A stretch of DNA of 64,000 nucleotides from Burkholderia mayonis (GCF_001523745.2 NZ_CP013386.1:3774801-3838800); one strand, 5' to 3'. Positions 44,973-55,239 are shown, numbered from the stretch's first letter. The notes: generated by a model from the sequence alone, not told the origin. Translations and numbers: made by a program.

Positions 44973-45000
44973 TTCGGTCTCCTCGTCAAAATGACACCGA

Positions 45001-46091
45001 TCAATGGCCGGTCTTGAACTGGGTCCAGTAGCGCGTCTGCATGCGCATCGCGGCGGCATCGGCCGCTTTACCCATAGCGTACGCATCGCCGCCGCATCCG
45101 GATAGATCGCCGGATTCGACGTGAGTCGCTTGTCGACGAGCGGCGTCGCCGCGCGATTCGGATTCGGATACATCACCTTGTTGCTGATCTTCGCGACGAC
45201 GTCGGGCCGCAGAATGTAATCGATGAAGCGTAGCGCGTTGTCCGCGTGCGCGGCGCCCTTTGGAATCGCCATGCTGTCGAACCAGAACGGCGCGCCGCCC
45301 GCGGGCAGGCTGTAGACGATTTGCTGGCCGTTCTTCGCATCGGCCGCGCGCAGCGCCGCGACGAGCACCGCGCCCGAGTAGCCGGTGACGACGCACACGT
45401 CGCCTGTCGCGAGATCGTTCATCACGGGCGTCGCGATGAACTGGCGGATCGTCGGCCGGATCTTCTTCATCATCTGGAGCGCCGCTTCATAGTCGCGCGG
45501 ATCGGTCGTATTCGGATCGCGACCGATGTAGCGCAGCGCAAGCGGAAACACTTCGCTGCCCGCATCGTTGAAGGCGATCCCGCAACCCTCGAGCTTCGTC
45601 GCATACGCGGGGTCGAAGATCAGATCGAGCGTGTTCGCGGGCAGCGGGCCGCCGAGCGCCTGCTTCACCTTCGCGACGTTCAGCCCAAGTCCGAACGTGC
45701 CCTGCATGTACGGCACGCTGTACTGGTTGCCGGGATCGACTTCGGCCGCGCGCGCGACGATCGCGGGATCGAGATTCTTCAGATTCGGCAGCTTCGATTT
45801 GTCGGGCTTTTGATAAAGGCCCGCCTGAATCTGGCGCGCGAGAAAGTCGTTCGACGGAAATACGAGATCGTAGCCGCTGTTGCCCGTCGTCAGCTTCGTT
45901 TGCAGTGCCTCGTTGCTGTCGTAGACGTCGAGCCGCACCTTGATGCCCGTCGCCTTCTCGAAGAAGGCCATCGTGTCGGGCGCGAAATACTCGGCCCAGT
46001 TGTAGATGTTGAGCACGTCGCCGTCCGCCGCATGCACGGCGGGACACGCGAGCGATACGAGCACGACGACGATCCACGCGATGCGCTTCAT
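45001..46091 (-). pseudogene. Putrescine-binding protein (PotF-like), frameshifted near its end
   Basis: Periplasmic polyamine-binding protein of a spermidine/putrescine ABC importer. Signal peptide IAWIVVVLVSLACPAVHA, then DVLNIYNWAEYFAPDTMAFF and EKATGIKVRLDVYDS, and polyamine-site block YDLVFPSNDFLARQIQ. About 340 codons are intact; then near 45075-45085 the frame shifts. The expected C-terminus (MGKAADAAAMRMQTRYWTQF-KTGH) is present in the next frame and ends at 45001. The spot fits loss of one copy of a 7-base repeat GTACGCT. As read, the frame continues into the deacetylase. AAGGAG before ATG 46091. Confidence 0.82.
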
Positions 46092-46232
46092 CGATCTCTC
46101 CTTTGACGACGCCGAACGGGATTCCTGCCGCTCGCCGGCCGCGCCGCCGAACGTTCCATTTGTGATCGTAAGTAGAGGAAAAAATCGATTCGTGATCTTA
46201 TTACGCACATCGCTTGTGCCTTTGAGGAAAGA
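46092..46232. promoter_or_regulatory. Divergent promoter region of the polyamine locus
   Basis: 141 bases between the putrescine-binding gene and the LysR gene. The AT-rich centre (about 46160-46205) holds repeated GTGATC-TTA-like words (TGTGATCGTAA and CGTGATCTTAT), plausible LysR sites; not proven. Confidence 0.4.
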
Positions 46233-47200
46233 ATGCGGCGAATCGATCTGCTGTCCGCGCTCGAGACCTTCGTCTACGCAGTCGAGGAAGGCAGTCTCAG
46301 TCAAGCGGCGCGCAAGCTCGCGAAAACGCCGTCGGCGGTAACGAAAGCGATCGCCGGACTCGAAGCGACACTCGGCGTGCAACTGCTCGAGCGTACGACG
46401 CGCCGGCTCGTGTTACGGAAGGCGGGCGGCTCTATCTCGCGACCGCAACCGACGTGCTGCGCCGGCTCGCGGACGGTGCGCGGCAGTTGTCCGAGCACGA
46501 CGACGAGCCGCGCGGCTTGCTGCGCATCACGGCCGCGCACTCGTTCGGCCACGCGATTCTCGCACCGCTCTGCACACCGTTTGCGCAGGCGTTTCCGCGC
46601 GTGCGGATCGAACTGTCGCTGTCCGATCATTACGTCGACATCGTCGGCGACGGCTTCGACCTCGCGCTCAGAATGGGCAATTACGATCTGCCGAGCCAGA
46701 TCGTCAAAACGATCGGGTCGAACCGCAGCTTATTGTGCGCGAGTCCTAACTATCTCGCGCGACGCGGCCGGCCGGTCGTGCCCGCCGAACTCGCGCAGTA
46801 CGATTGCGTGATCTACCGCCACCCGACGCTCGCCAGCACCTGGACGTTCGATCGCGACGGCACGCGCGAACGCATCGAGCCGAAAGGGCCGCTCGCCACC
46901 GACAACTACGCCCTCGCCCTCGCCGCGACGCTCGACGGCGCGGGTGTGCTGCCGTGTCCGCAGTGGAGCGTCGTCGACGCGCTCGAAGCGGGCCGGCTCG
47001 TGCCGCTTCTCACTGCATGGCGCTTCGAGAGCGCGTCGTTCGGCGAGGACCGCATCTGCGCCGCCTATCCGTCGAGCCGGCGCGGCTCGACGAAGCTCTG
47101 CCGGCTCATCGAGCGAGTCGAGGCGAAGCTCGCCGACAGCGAAGCGCGCGTCGCGCGCGTGCTGGGCGAAGCGATTTGCACCGATCTCGTGCTCCGTTGA
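46233..47200 (+). pseudogene. LysR regulator, single-base frameshift
   Basis: N-terminal HTH (ALETFVYAVEEGSLSQAARK, then LAKTPSAVTKAIAGLEATLG) and LERTTRRLVL are in the first frame. The rest (VLRRLADGARQLSEHDDEPR to TDLVLR, substrate-binding domain) is in the next frame. The break is at about 46413-46416, where one base (TTxACGG) appears missing; restoring it gives the normal VLTEGGRLYLATATDVLRRL linker. Likely regulator of the divergent polyamine genes, now inactive unless this is a sequencing error. Confidence 0.82.
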
Positions 47201-47476
47201 CGAGGGTCAAGGTCTTTTTCCCGTACTCCCCACAGTCGAAGAGCGCAGCGCGCCCGCACCCGCCTGTTGACGTGCGTCAATCCGCATCTGCAAGCCGCGT
47301 GCAAATTGGATACGCTTGTATGCATCGCATACCGCGAACGACGCGACGAGTGCGTCGACGCAGCAGCGTTTCGGACCCCGTACGGCCCTCGCCGCACAAC
47401 ACCCGCTCGCCGTTGCTCGATCGCGAGCGGCCCGTCCGGCGTGCGCGGCGAGCCCATTCGTCCCGGAGACATCGTC

Positions 47477-48028
47477 ATGGAAGAAGCTTACGCACGGCGC
47501 GCGCTGCTGCTCCATCTCGGCAGCGTACTGCAAATCCTGAGCCGCCTCGAACAGCAGAAGCCCGACAGCCTGTCGATCGAAGCGCTGCTCGCGACGAACG
47601 GCATGCTCGCCGACGTGCCGCTCGTCGAGTACGTCGTGCAGGACATGACCGTGCGCGAGTTCGAAGTCCGCGTATTGCGCTCGTTCTGCCTGTGGCCGCA
47701 ACTGCTGCTCGAAGATCCGCTCGACTACGGCGCGCTCGCGCTGCCCGTTCGCAAGCACCTGTTCGCGGGCAACGACGCCGGCTGGAAAGCGTACGCGTCG
47801 ACGCTGCGCGAAGCCGCGCCTGGCTTCGGCACCGCGCGTTCGTACACTGCCAAGCCGCGCGAGGCCGAGCCGAACTTCGCCGACGAACGCGACACCGAGG
47901 CCGGCGATATTCCCGTCGAGCCCGACGCCAACGACGAAGGCGACGGCCGCTTGCGCGAGCGTGCGGCGGCAAGCATCGAGAGTGCGGCGCCAGGCGCCGT
48001 GCGCATACGCCGCGAATCATACGAATAA
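47477..48028 (+). CDS. Unknown acidic-tailed protein upstream of sigma factor
   Basis: 183 residues; not recognised. N-terminal helical part (EEAYARRALLLHLGSVLQIL to PVRKHLFAG, about 1-105) and a disordered acidic C-terminal third (PDANDEGDGR). GGAG about 9 bases upstream supports ATG 47477. The gene lies 247 bases before a group-2-like sigma factor on the same strand. No membrane segment or signal peptide. Confidence 0.7.
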   Translation: MEEAYARRALLLHLGSVLQILSRLEQQKPDSLSIEALLATNGMLADVPLVEYVVQDMTVREFEVRVLRSFCLWPQLLLEDPLDYGALALPVRKHLFAGNDAGWKAYASTLREAAPGFGTARSYTAKPREAEPNFADERDTEAGDIPVEPDANDEGDGRLRERAAASIESAAPGAVRIRRESYE

Positions 48029-48275
48029 CGTCACCATCCTTTCCTCGACGGCGCAGCCCGACGTGCAATCGATAAGGCTTCCGAACCTGTTTCGAGCGTG
48101 TCGGCACGTGTTTTGCGGCTACATGAGCGCGGCCCGCCATTGAAATTGCGCGGTCCGCCACCACATGCACGCCTGTAAGGCCCATCGGCGCGGACGGGCG
48201 TCCGCGGCAAGCCGACGAGCCTGGCTCGACGGACACGCTCCGTCACGACGTACCGCGGCCCGATCCGCGTTTGCC

Positions 48276-49727
48276 ATGAAAGTCTCAGAGCGCGACGTGC
48301 GCTACGAACAGGGCATCGACCGATTGCTCGAACTTGCCGGCGCCCACGACGACGCGGCATACGCAGATATGAGCGATGGGCTCAGCGGCGCGTCGTCTGA
48401 CGCGCTCGAGCACGACCTCGGCGATCTCGAACTCCTAGAACATCACTCGGCCGACGAAAGCGGCGGCCCTGCGTCGTTCGACGACAAGCCGGCGCGGTCC
48501 GCGTACGTCGATGCCGATTGGCGCGGCGACGCCGAATCGCATTCGTCCGAACGAAGCGACAACAACGCCGTCGACACCGCGATCTCGACGGATCCGCTTG
48601 CCCTCTTCGTGCGCCGGATGCACGCGGTGCCGCTGCTGAATCACGCGCAGGAAATCGCGCTCGCATCTGAAATCGAAGCCGGCCGTCAGTGCGTGCTGCA
48701 GGCGCTCGCCGATGCGCTCGATCTTCTCGATCTGGCGTCGCTGCCGGACGACCCGGCGCTCGCCCGTGCGCGCGCCGCGCTGCAGCGTGCGCGCGCCCGC
48801 GGTGACGAGGGCGCGCGCGCGTTCGCCCGTGCGCGCAAGCAGGCATACGCCGCCCTCGATGCCTACGGCTGGCCATCGACCGAGATCGACGCGGTGCGGC
48901 GCGCGATGCATCGCACGCCGGCGTCGCCGCCGAAGGGCAACGCGAGCGCGCTGCGCGCCGCCGCGCACGCGTTTGCCGAAGGCGAGGCGCGCATCTCGGC
49001 CGCGACCAGCAAGATGGCCGAAGCGAACCTGCGGCTCGTGCTGTCGATCGCGCGCAAGTACGCATCGCGCGGTCTCGATCTCGCCGATCTGCTGCAGGAA
49101 GGCAATCTCGGCCTGCTGCGCGCGATCCAGAAATTCGAATATCGGCGCGGCTTCAAGTTCTCGACGTATGCGACGTGGTGGATTCGTCAGGCGATTTCGC
49201 GCGCGGTCGCGGACCGCGCACGCACGATCCGCCTGCCGGTTCACGTCGGCGACCAGGCGCGCCGCGTGCGCAAGATCGCCGATCGGATCAAGCAGCGCAG
49301 CGGCGCCCGAGCGTCGCTCGCGGAGCTCTCGGAGGCGACCGAGCTGTCGACCGAGCGTCTGCGCGCGGTGCTGCAGCTACCGCACGAGCCGCGTTCGCTG
49401 AACGCGCCGCTCGGCGACGACGATCAGGCCGAATTCGGCGACCTCGTCGAGGATGCGTCGACGCCGAGCCTGTTCGACGCGCTGGCCGGTGCGCAGATGC
49501 GCGAGGTCGTCGCGTCGCTGCTCAAAACGATGTCCGTGCAGGAAGCCGACATCCTGCGCCGGCGCTTCGGCATCGGCGGCGACGAGCCGTGGAGCTACGA
49601 GCAGATCGCCGCGCAATCGGGGGTATCGCGCGAGCAGATCCGCCGAATCGAGAAGCGCGCGCTGCAGACGCTGCGCGTGACCGCCGAAGCGTGCAACGCG
49701 CACGACTTCCTCGACGTGCAGCTGTAA
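48276..49727 (+). CDS. Sigma-70 family RNA polymerase sigma factor (group 2-like)
   Basis: 483 residues. Acidic, low-complexity N-terminus (about 1-105), region 1.2 ([20 protein letters not shown]), a poorly conserved insert, region 2 ([52 protein letters not shown]), region 3 and region 4 ([20 protein letters not shown]). This is RpoD/RpoS-like without a full 1.1. Distinct from housekeeping RpoD by size and the Ala/Arg-rich insert; a stress sigma role is inference. ATG 48276 chosen over an earlier frame with unlike composition. Confidence 0.88.
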   Translation: MKVSERDVRYEQGIDRLLELAGAHDDAAYADMSDGLSGASSDALEHDLGDLELLEHHSADESGGPASFDDKPARSAYVDADWRGDAESHSSERSDNNAVDTAISTDPLALFVRRMHAVPLLNHAQEIALASEIEAGRQCVLQALADALDLLDLASLPDDPALARARAALQRARARGDEGARAFARARKQAYAALDAYGWPSTEIDAVRRAMHRTPASPPKGNASALRAAAHAFAEGEARISAATSKMAEANLRLVLSIARKYASRGLDLADLLQEGNLGLLRAIQKFEYRRGFKFSTYATWWIRQAISRAVADRARTIRLPVHVGDQARRVRKIADRIKQRSGARASLAELSEATELSTERLRAVLQLPHEPRSLNAPLGDDDQAEFGDLVEDASTPSLFDALAGAQMREVVASLLKTMSVQEADILRRRFGIGGDEPWSYEQIAAQSGVSREQIRRIEKRALQTLRVTAEACNAHDFLDVQL

Positions 49728-49749
49728 TCGCCGCTTGCCCTGCCTTTGG

Positions 49750-51363
49750 TCAGACGCTGAACCGATTCAACGTATATGCGCGATACGCGGCGACGAACGC
49801 GTCGAACGATCCAGCGTTCTTCCCTTCGAGCTCCGTCTGCTCCGCGAGCGAGCGCTCGGCGAGCGCCCGCGCGTCGCGCGTCGCGATTTCGTCGAGCGGA
49901 CGGCTGCGGAAGTACGCCGCATGTGCTTCGCTTTGCGCGCGCGCAAACTCGATGAACGACTGCCCGTTCGCGCGCATCGCACGCAGCACGCGTGCGGACG
50001 GCGTGCGCTCCGGATCGTCGAGCTTGGCGCGCTGCGCGGCAATCGCGCGCATGTGCGCGTCGCCGCCGCGAATTTCGTCGAGCACGCGGCCTGCGGCTTC
50101 GATCTGCGCGAAGAGCTCGTCGGCCCACGCACGCATCGACACCGCCGCGCCGTCGCGCGTCAGCTCGAGCCCAGGCTTGCGCCCTTCCATCGTCACGCGG
50201 CCGAAGTTCGCGTTCGACTCGCGATACGCATCGCACGTGAGCGGCGCGCTATCGTCGAGCGCGCAGACGAGCAGATACGCATCGATGAAGCGCGCAGTGT
50301 CGAGCGAGATGCCCGTCGGCTCGAACGGATCGATGTCGAGGCAGCGCACCTCGATGTACTGGACGCCGCGCGACGCGAGCGCGTGCAGCGGCCGCTCGCC
50401 CGAATACGTGATGCGTTTCGGCCGGATCGTCGAGTAGAACTCGTTCTCGATCTGCAGCACGTTCGTGTTGATCTGAATCCACTCGCCGTCGCGGTGCGTG
50501 CCGATCGCCTCGTACGGCGGATACGGCTCGCTGACCGCCTTCGACAGCGCATCGAGATAGCCCTGCAGCGTGTTGTAGTCGGCCTCGAGCGCCGACTGCG
50601 CGGTCGTGTTCGAGTAGCCGAGGTCGCTCATCCGCAGGCTCGTCGCGTGCGGGCGATACAGCGTCGCGGCGTCGAACGTGTCGAGCTTGTGCGGGCGGCC
50701 GCGCAGGAAACCGAGATCGAGCGCCGGCGACGCGCCGAACAGATACATCAGCAGCCAGCTCGTGCGGCGGAAATTGCGGATCTGCGCGAGATAGCGCTCG
50801 GATTGGTAGTCGACCCTGTTCGCGGTCGAGCCTTCCGCCTCGTGCAGCCGCCGCCAGACTTCTTCGCTCAGCGAATAGTTGTAGTGGATGCCCGCGATGC
50901 ACTGCATCGTGCGGCCGTAGCGATATGCGAGGCCGCGCCGGTAGACGGTCTTCAGGCGTCCGATGTTCGACGTGCCGTAGTCCGCGATCGGGATTTCGTC
51001 GTCGGCGGGCAGGAGGCCCGGCATCGAATGCGTCCACAGCATCTCGTCGCCGATCGACGCATAGACGTAGCGATGCAGCTCGTCGAGCCGCTCGAGCGTC
51101 GTCGCGGCGTCCCGCTCCGCAGGCGTGATCAGCTCGACCAGCGCTTCCGAATAGTCGGTCGTGAGCGACGGATGCGTGAGCGCCGATCCGAGCGCGCGCG
51201 GATGCGGCGTGAACGCGATCATGCCGTCGCGCGTCACGCGCAGGCTTTCCTTCTCGATGCCGCGCAGGCCGTCAGGCAGCTGCTCGCGCGTCGGGCTCGT
51301 GCTCAACACGGCAAGGCGTTGCTGCAGCAAGTCTGTCTGGCGGGAAGTCATGTTGTTCGGCAT
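49750..51363 (-). CDS. gshA: Glutamate-cysteine ligase (GshA, group 1)
   Basis: 537 residues, normal length for the proteobacterial group 1 enzyme. First step of glutathione synthesis. Motifs: LRGIEKESLRVTRDGMIAFT, the Glu-rich LTTDYSEALVELITP, GIHYNYSLSEEVW, and EVRCLDIDPFEPTGI. Convergent with the sigma-factor gene (22 bases between stops). Confidence 0.96.
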   Translation of the reverse strand: MPNNMTSRQTDLLQQRLAVLSTSPTREQLPDGLRGIEKESLRVTRDGMIAFTPHPRALGSALTHPSLTTDYSEALVELITPAERDAATTLERLDELHRYVYASIGDEMLWTHSMPGLLPADDEIPIADYGTSNIGRLKTVYRRGLAYRYGRTMQCIAGIHYNYSLSEEVWRRLHEAEGSTANRVDYQSERYLAQIRNFRRTSWLLMYLFGASPALDLGFLRGRPHKLDTFDAATLYRPHATSLRMSDLGYSNTTAQSALEADYNTLQGYLDALSKAVSEPYPPYEAIGTHRDGEWIQINTNVLQIENEFYSTIRPKRITYSGERPLHALASRGVQYIEVRCLDIDPFEPTGISLDTARFIDAYLLVCALDDSAPLTCDAYRESNANFGRVTMEGRKPGLELTRDGAAVSMRAWADELFAQIEAAGRVLDEIRGGDAHMRAIAAQRAKLDDPERTPSARVLRAMRANGQSFIEFARAQSEAHAAYFRSRPLDEIATRDARALAERSLAEQTELEGKNAGSFDAFVAAYRAYTLNRFSV

Positions 51364-51516
51364 CGATGCAAGTGCGGGCTCGGCAACCCGCGACGCGCGC
51401 GGACCACCTGGCGGGATTTGACAGTAGCGGGCACTTTAACATCTCGCCGAAAGGCTCGCTTGACCCGCCCTCCGGCGTTGCCAGACGATCCGCGCCGGCC
51501 GCGCGCGGCCTGTCGC

Positions 51517-52458
51517 CTACCCGCCTCGCGCGGCACCGGCGCGGTCGGCGATCTCGTTCCACAGATGCATCGCCGCGTACGCACGCCACGGCCGCCACGC
51601 GTCGGTCCGGCGGCGCTGGCTCGCCGGACGGTCGAGCGCGGGATCGCGTGCGGCGATCGCCTGCATCAGCACGAGATCGGTCGCCGGCCACGCGTCGGCG
51701 TCGCGCCACGCACGCATCGCGACGTATTCGACGGTCCACGGACCGATTCCCGGCAGCGCGAGCAGTGCGGCGCGCACGCCGGTCGGGTCTGTCGCGTACG
51801 CGTCGAGCGGCACGTCGCCCGCAGCGACCGCGCGCGCGACGCCCTGCAGCGCGGCGACGCGCTTGCCCGGCATCCCGATGCGCGACAAATCGCATGCGGC
51901 GAGCGCGGCGGGTTCGGGGAAGCGCCAGCCGATCGGGCGCTGCGAATGGTGCGCGAGTTGCTCGCCTGCGCGCTCGACGAGCCGCCCGACGATCGTCGTC
52001 GCCGCTTTCACGCTCACCTGCTGACCGACGATCGCGCGCACGATCAGCTCGAAAGTCGACCACGCGCCCGGCACGCGCAGGCCCGGCGCGGCGCCAGCGA
52101 GTGGCGCGAGCCAGGCGTCGCGCGCGAAATGCGCGCCGATCGCCGCAGGATCGGCGTCTAGATCGAACATCGTCGCGAGCCGCGCGGCGAATGCGTCGTC
52201 CAGATGTCGCGCCGCATCGCCCTCGACGAGGGCGATGAGACAGCGCTTGCGCGGATGCTTGCGTACCGTCAGCGCACCCGCCGCGCCGCGATGATCGATC
52301 GTGCGCAGATACGCGCCGCCTTCGACCGCCTCGACGCCCGGAATCGCACGCCCCGCGAAGAAACGCAGCACGCGCGGCCAATCGTATGGCGGTTTGAACG
52401 GCAGTTCGAGCGCGACGCTGCCGGGCCGCGCGGCGGCCGACTCGAACGCGGCGCTCAA
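51517..52458 (-). CDS. alkA: DNA-3-methyladenine glycosylase II (AlkA)
   Basis: 313 residues. Removes alkylated bases. AlkA N-terminal domain followed by HhH-GPD: helix-hairpin-helix LPGIGPWTVEYVAMRAWRD and catalytic Asp in WPATDLVLMQ. A TTG start at 52458 overlaps the ada stop (TTGA), so translation is coupled to Ada; the longer upstream open frame reads through ada and is rejected. Confidence 0.9.
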   Translation of the reverse strand: MSAAFESAAARPGSVALELPFKPPYDWPRVLRFFAGRAIPGVEAVEGGAYLRTIDHRGAAGALTVRKHPRKRCLIALVEGDAARHLDDAFAARLATMFDLDADPAAIGAHFARDAWLAPLAGAAPGLRVPGAWSTFELIVRAIVGQQVSVKAATTIVGRLVERAGEQLAHHSQRPIGWRFPEPAALAACDLSRIGMPGKRVAALQGVARAVAAGDVPLDAYATDPTGVRAALLALPGIGPWTVEYVAMRAWRDADAWPATDLVLMQAIAARDPALDRPASQRRRTDAWRPWRAYAAMHLWNEIADRAGAARGG

Positions 52459-53552
52459 GCTGAGTCGTCCACGGCAAACACGACGGGCTCGCCCGCCGCG
52501 TGTTGCGCTTCGGCGTCGAGGAGCGCGGCCTTGCGCGGCAATCCCCATCGATAGCCCGCGAGCAAGCCGCCTTTCTGCACGACGCGGTGACACGGAATCG
52601 CGAGCGCGACCGGGTTCGACGCGCACGCACTCGCGACCGCTCGCACTGCGCGCGGCGCGCCGAGCGCCTCGGCGATCTGCGTGTAGCTACGCGTCTCGCC
52701 GTAAGGAATCCGACGCAATGCATCCCATACGCGCTGCTGGAACTCGGTGGCGGCAAGGTCGAGCGGCAGTTCGAAGCGTCGGCGCGTGCCGTTCAGATAC
52801 GCGTCGACCTGCGCGACGAACGGCGCGATCCGCTCGGGCGACTCGACGAGCTCCGCGTTCGCGAACGCCGCCTTCAGCTCGTCGACGAGCGCTGCCGCAG
52901 CGTCGCCGAACGCAATCTTGCAGATGCCCTTGCGCGTCGCTGCGACGAGCACGACGCCGAGCCGCGTGTCGGCGGTCGCGTACTCGATCCTCAGCCCGGC
53001 GCCTTTGCGGCGGAACGCGGACGGCGACATGCCGAGCTCGCGCGGCGCCGATTCGTAGAGCCGCGACGGCGAATTGAAGCCCGCGTCGACGGCCGCACGC
53101 GTGACGGCGACGCCGCTTTGCAGCGCGTCGCGCAACGCGGCGCCGCGCTGCGCGGCCTGGTATTGGCGCGGCGACACGCCGACGACACGCTTGAAGAGGC
53201 GCTGCAGATGAAACGGGCTCACGTGGACGGCGTCGCTTAGCTGCGCGAGCGTGAAGCGGTCCTGACGATGTGCGTCGAGCACGGCGCACGCGCGATTGAC
53301 GATTTCGAGCTCGCGCGGCAGCCCTTCGGGCTGGCAACGCTTGCACGGGCGATAGCCGGCCGCGCGCGCGGCGCCCGTGTCGGCGAAGAACGACACGTTT
53401 TCGCGCTTCGGCGGCCGTGACGCGCACGACGGCCGGCAGAACACGCCCGTCGTCCTGACCGCGTAGCAGAACGCGCCGTCGGCGTCGGCGTCCCGCGCGA
53501 CGAGCGCGGCCCAGCGCGCGTCGTCGGTCGGATAGGCTGGCTTCTTCATCAT
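52455..53552 (-). CDS. ada: Ada methylated-DNA repair regulator
   Basis: 365 residues. Bifunctional repair protein/activator of the adaptive response. Ada zinc domain (FCRPSCASRPPKRENVSFF with Cys pairs to CKRCQPEG, about 35-80), AraC HTH (about 95-180), and methyltransferase C-terminal domain with the acceptor Cys in IPCHRVVQKGG (near 322). Both acceptor sites are intact. Directly coupled to alkA, a conserved alkylation-response pair. Confidence 0.95.
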   Translation of the reverse strand: MMKKPAYPTDDARWAALVARDADADGAFCYAVRTTGVFCRPSCASRPPKRENVSFFADTGAARAAGYRPCKRCQPEGLPRELEIVNRACAVLDAHRQDRFTLAQLSDAVHVSPFHLQRLFKRVVGVSPRQYQAAQRGAALRDALQSGVAVTRAAVDAGFNSPSRLYESAPRELGMSPSAFRRKGAGLRIEYATADTRLGVVLVAATRKGICKIAFGDAAAALVDELKAAFANAELVESPERIAPFVAQVDAYLNGTRRRFELPLDLAATEFQQRVWDALRRIPYGETRSYTQIAEALGAPRAVRAVASACASNPVALAIPCHRVVQKGGLLAGYRWGLPRKAALLDAEAQHAAGEPVVFAVDDSA

Positions 53553-53768
53553 GACCTCGCAAAAGCGGAACGGATGCCTGTCACTGTAGACGTCGACCCG
53601 GCCGCCTACGCGCTGATTCTTGCGCTCTCATTCGAACGGCTGACACACGAATGTCACACAATCGTCCGATCCATTGCCGCAACCGCGTGCGGGCGCCGCA
53701 TCGGCCCTATTTTGTTGCGGTGCGAATGCGACAGATTGCCGTCCTGACGTTTTTTTACACAAAGAATA

Positions 53769-53866
53769 TTGCGTCGCACCATCCGGATGTGTATAGTTGG
53801 AACTGTCTCCTCCATGTCTCCTCCTGATATGGATTAAGCCCGTTCGAACACGAACGGGCTTTTTTT
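53769..53866 (+). ncRNA. Candidate small RNA with tandem anti-Shine-Dalgarno motifs
   Basis: Promoter TTGCGT (53769-53774), 17-base spacer, TATAGT (53792-53797). Predicted start around 53803. The transcript would carry TGTCTCCTCC twice (53804-53813 and 53815-53824), each with a CUCCUCC core complementary to ribosome-binding sites. A strong hairpin AAGCCCGTTCG/CGAACGGGCT (53836-53860) with seven T residues ends it near 53866. About 64 nt. No ORF. The 215 bases between ada and this promoter show no gene. Transcription and targets are inferred. Confidence 0.65.
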
Positions 53867-53951
53867 CGTCCATCGATTTTGCACCGTCCGCCCGCGTGTC
53901 GCACGAACCGCCTACACTCGGTAAGACTTCCTGCCGAAGGAGACGCCCCCA

Positions 53952-54368
53952 ATGAAATTCCATATCCACGAGATCGATCACGTGGTGCTGCGCGTCGCCG
54001 ATCTGGCGACGATGACGCGTTTCTATTGCGACGTGCTTGGCTGCCACGTCGAGAAGGAGCAGCGGAATTTGGGGCTCGTCCAGCTGCGCGCCGGGCGTTC
54101 GCTGATCGACCTGCTCGCGGTCGGGGCGTCGATCGACCGGCCAGACAGCGGGGTGCCGGGAAAGGGCCGGAACATGGACCACCTGTGCCTGCGCGTCGAA
54201 CCGTTCGACGCGGCCGCGCTGCACGCGCATCTCGCCGCGCACGGCGCGCGGCCGGGCGACGAAGCGCGGCGCTACGGCGCGGACGGCTACGGGCCGTCGA
54301 TCTATCTGTTCGATCCGGAAGGGAACATGGTCGAGCTCAAGGGACCGCCGGAGGCCGTCGCGCCCTGA
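53952..54368 (+). CDS. VOC (glyoxalase/bleomycin resistance) family protein
   Basis: 138 residues. Single-domain VOC fold: HEIDHVVLRVADLATMTRFY, CDVLGCHVEKEQ, MDHLCLRVEPFDAAAL, and IYLFDPEGNMVELKGP with metal-ligand His/Glu positions. The substrate is unknown. AAGGAG lies about 8 bases upstream of the ATG. Confidence 0.9.
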   Translation: MKFHIHEIDHVVLRVADLATMTRFYCDVLGCHVEKEQRNLGLVQLRAGRSLIDLLAVGASIDRPDSGVPGKGRNMDHLCLRVEPFDAAALHAHLAAHGARPGDEARRYGADGYGPSIYLFDPEGNMVELKGPPEAVAP

Positions 54369-54486
54369 GCGCAGGGGCGCAACCTGGCGAACCGGGGGCA
54401 GAAACCGGAACCGAAAACCCTGGCTTCGCTCCGGCCGACGCGCGGCAACCCACCACCCACGCGCCGCTCGCCGCATCGCCGTCCGC

Positions 54487-55041
54487 TCAGGCGCCTTCAC
54501 GCGCTTTCAACACAGTCCACTCGATCGCGACCGGATCGTGCGTCGCGCTCGACAGCCACGCAGCGCCGTCCTGGATCGTGCACTGCAGACGCATCGTACG
54601 CTCGGCGATGCCGCCCAGCGCGGCCGCGGCGCCGTCGGCCAGCGACGTTACCTGCACATTGTGCAGCCGCTCGACCTTGCCGCGCACACCCTGCCACCAG
54701 ATGTCCGACGTGCGGCCGCCGTACGCGATCACGTTCACCCGGTCGGCGCGGCCGCTCGCTTTCGCGATGCGGCGCTCGTCGGGCTGGCCGATGTCGATCC
54801 AGGTCTCGATCGCGCCCGTCAGGTCCTTTTGCCAGAGATCCGGCTCGTCGGTGTCCGACAGCCCCTTGCAGAACTCGAGCCGCTCGTGCGCGAACAGCGC
54901 GAACGCGGCGATGCGCACCATCATCCGCTCGTCCGTCTCGGACGGATGACGGGCGACGGTGAGCGAGTGATCGGCATAATAGTGCCGGTCCATGTCGGCG
55001 ATTTGCAGCTCCGCCTTGTAGATCGTCGATTTGAGCGCCAT
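54487..55041 (-). CDS. yaeQ: YaeQ family protein
   Basis: 184 residues, normal length. Starts MALKSTIYKAELQIADMDRH and has RHPSETDERMMVRIAAFALF, LQYVFCKGLS-like block and DEPDLWQKDLTG, a PD-(D/E)XK-like fold. The family's biochemical role is uncertain. Monocistronic between VOC and a small secreted protein. Confidence 0.93.
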   Translation of the reverse strand: MALKSTIYKAELQIADMDRHYYADHSLTVARHPSETDERMMVRIAAFALFAHERLEFCKGLSDTDEPDLWQKDLTGAIETWIDIGQPDERRIAKASGRADRVNVIAYGGRTSDIWWQGVRGKVERLHNVQVTSLADGAAAALGGIAERTMRLQCTIQDGAAWLSSATHDPVAIEWTVLKAREGA

Positions 55042-55239
55042 TCAGCATCGGGCCCCATGCGGGCCGTTGATTCGGGTCGGGGCGTGATGATACCGAATGC
55101 GCGATGACCGCGCGACGATGCGCGGACGACACCGAAGGCGGCGGAAGCAAACGCAGCACGGCCCGACACGCGCCGGGCCGTAAATCTTGCCGCACCCGGG
55201 CCGTGCCCGAGCGCGTGATCAGAAGCGAATGCGACCGCG

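Noticed and set aside
51272..52756. Long minus-strand frame over alkA
   Set aside because: Arg-rich shadow of alkA/ada in another frame.
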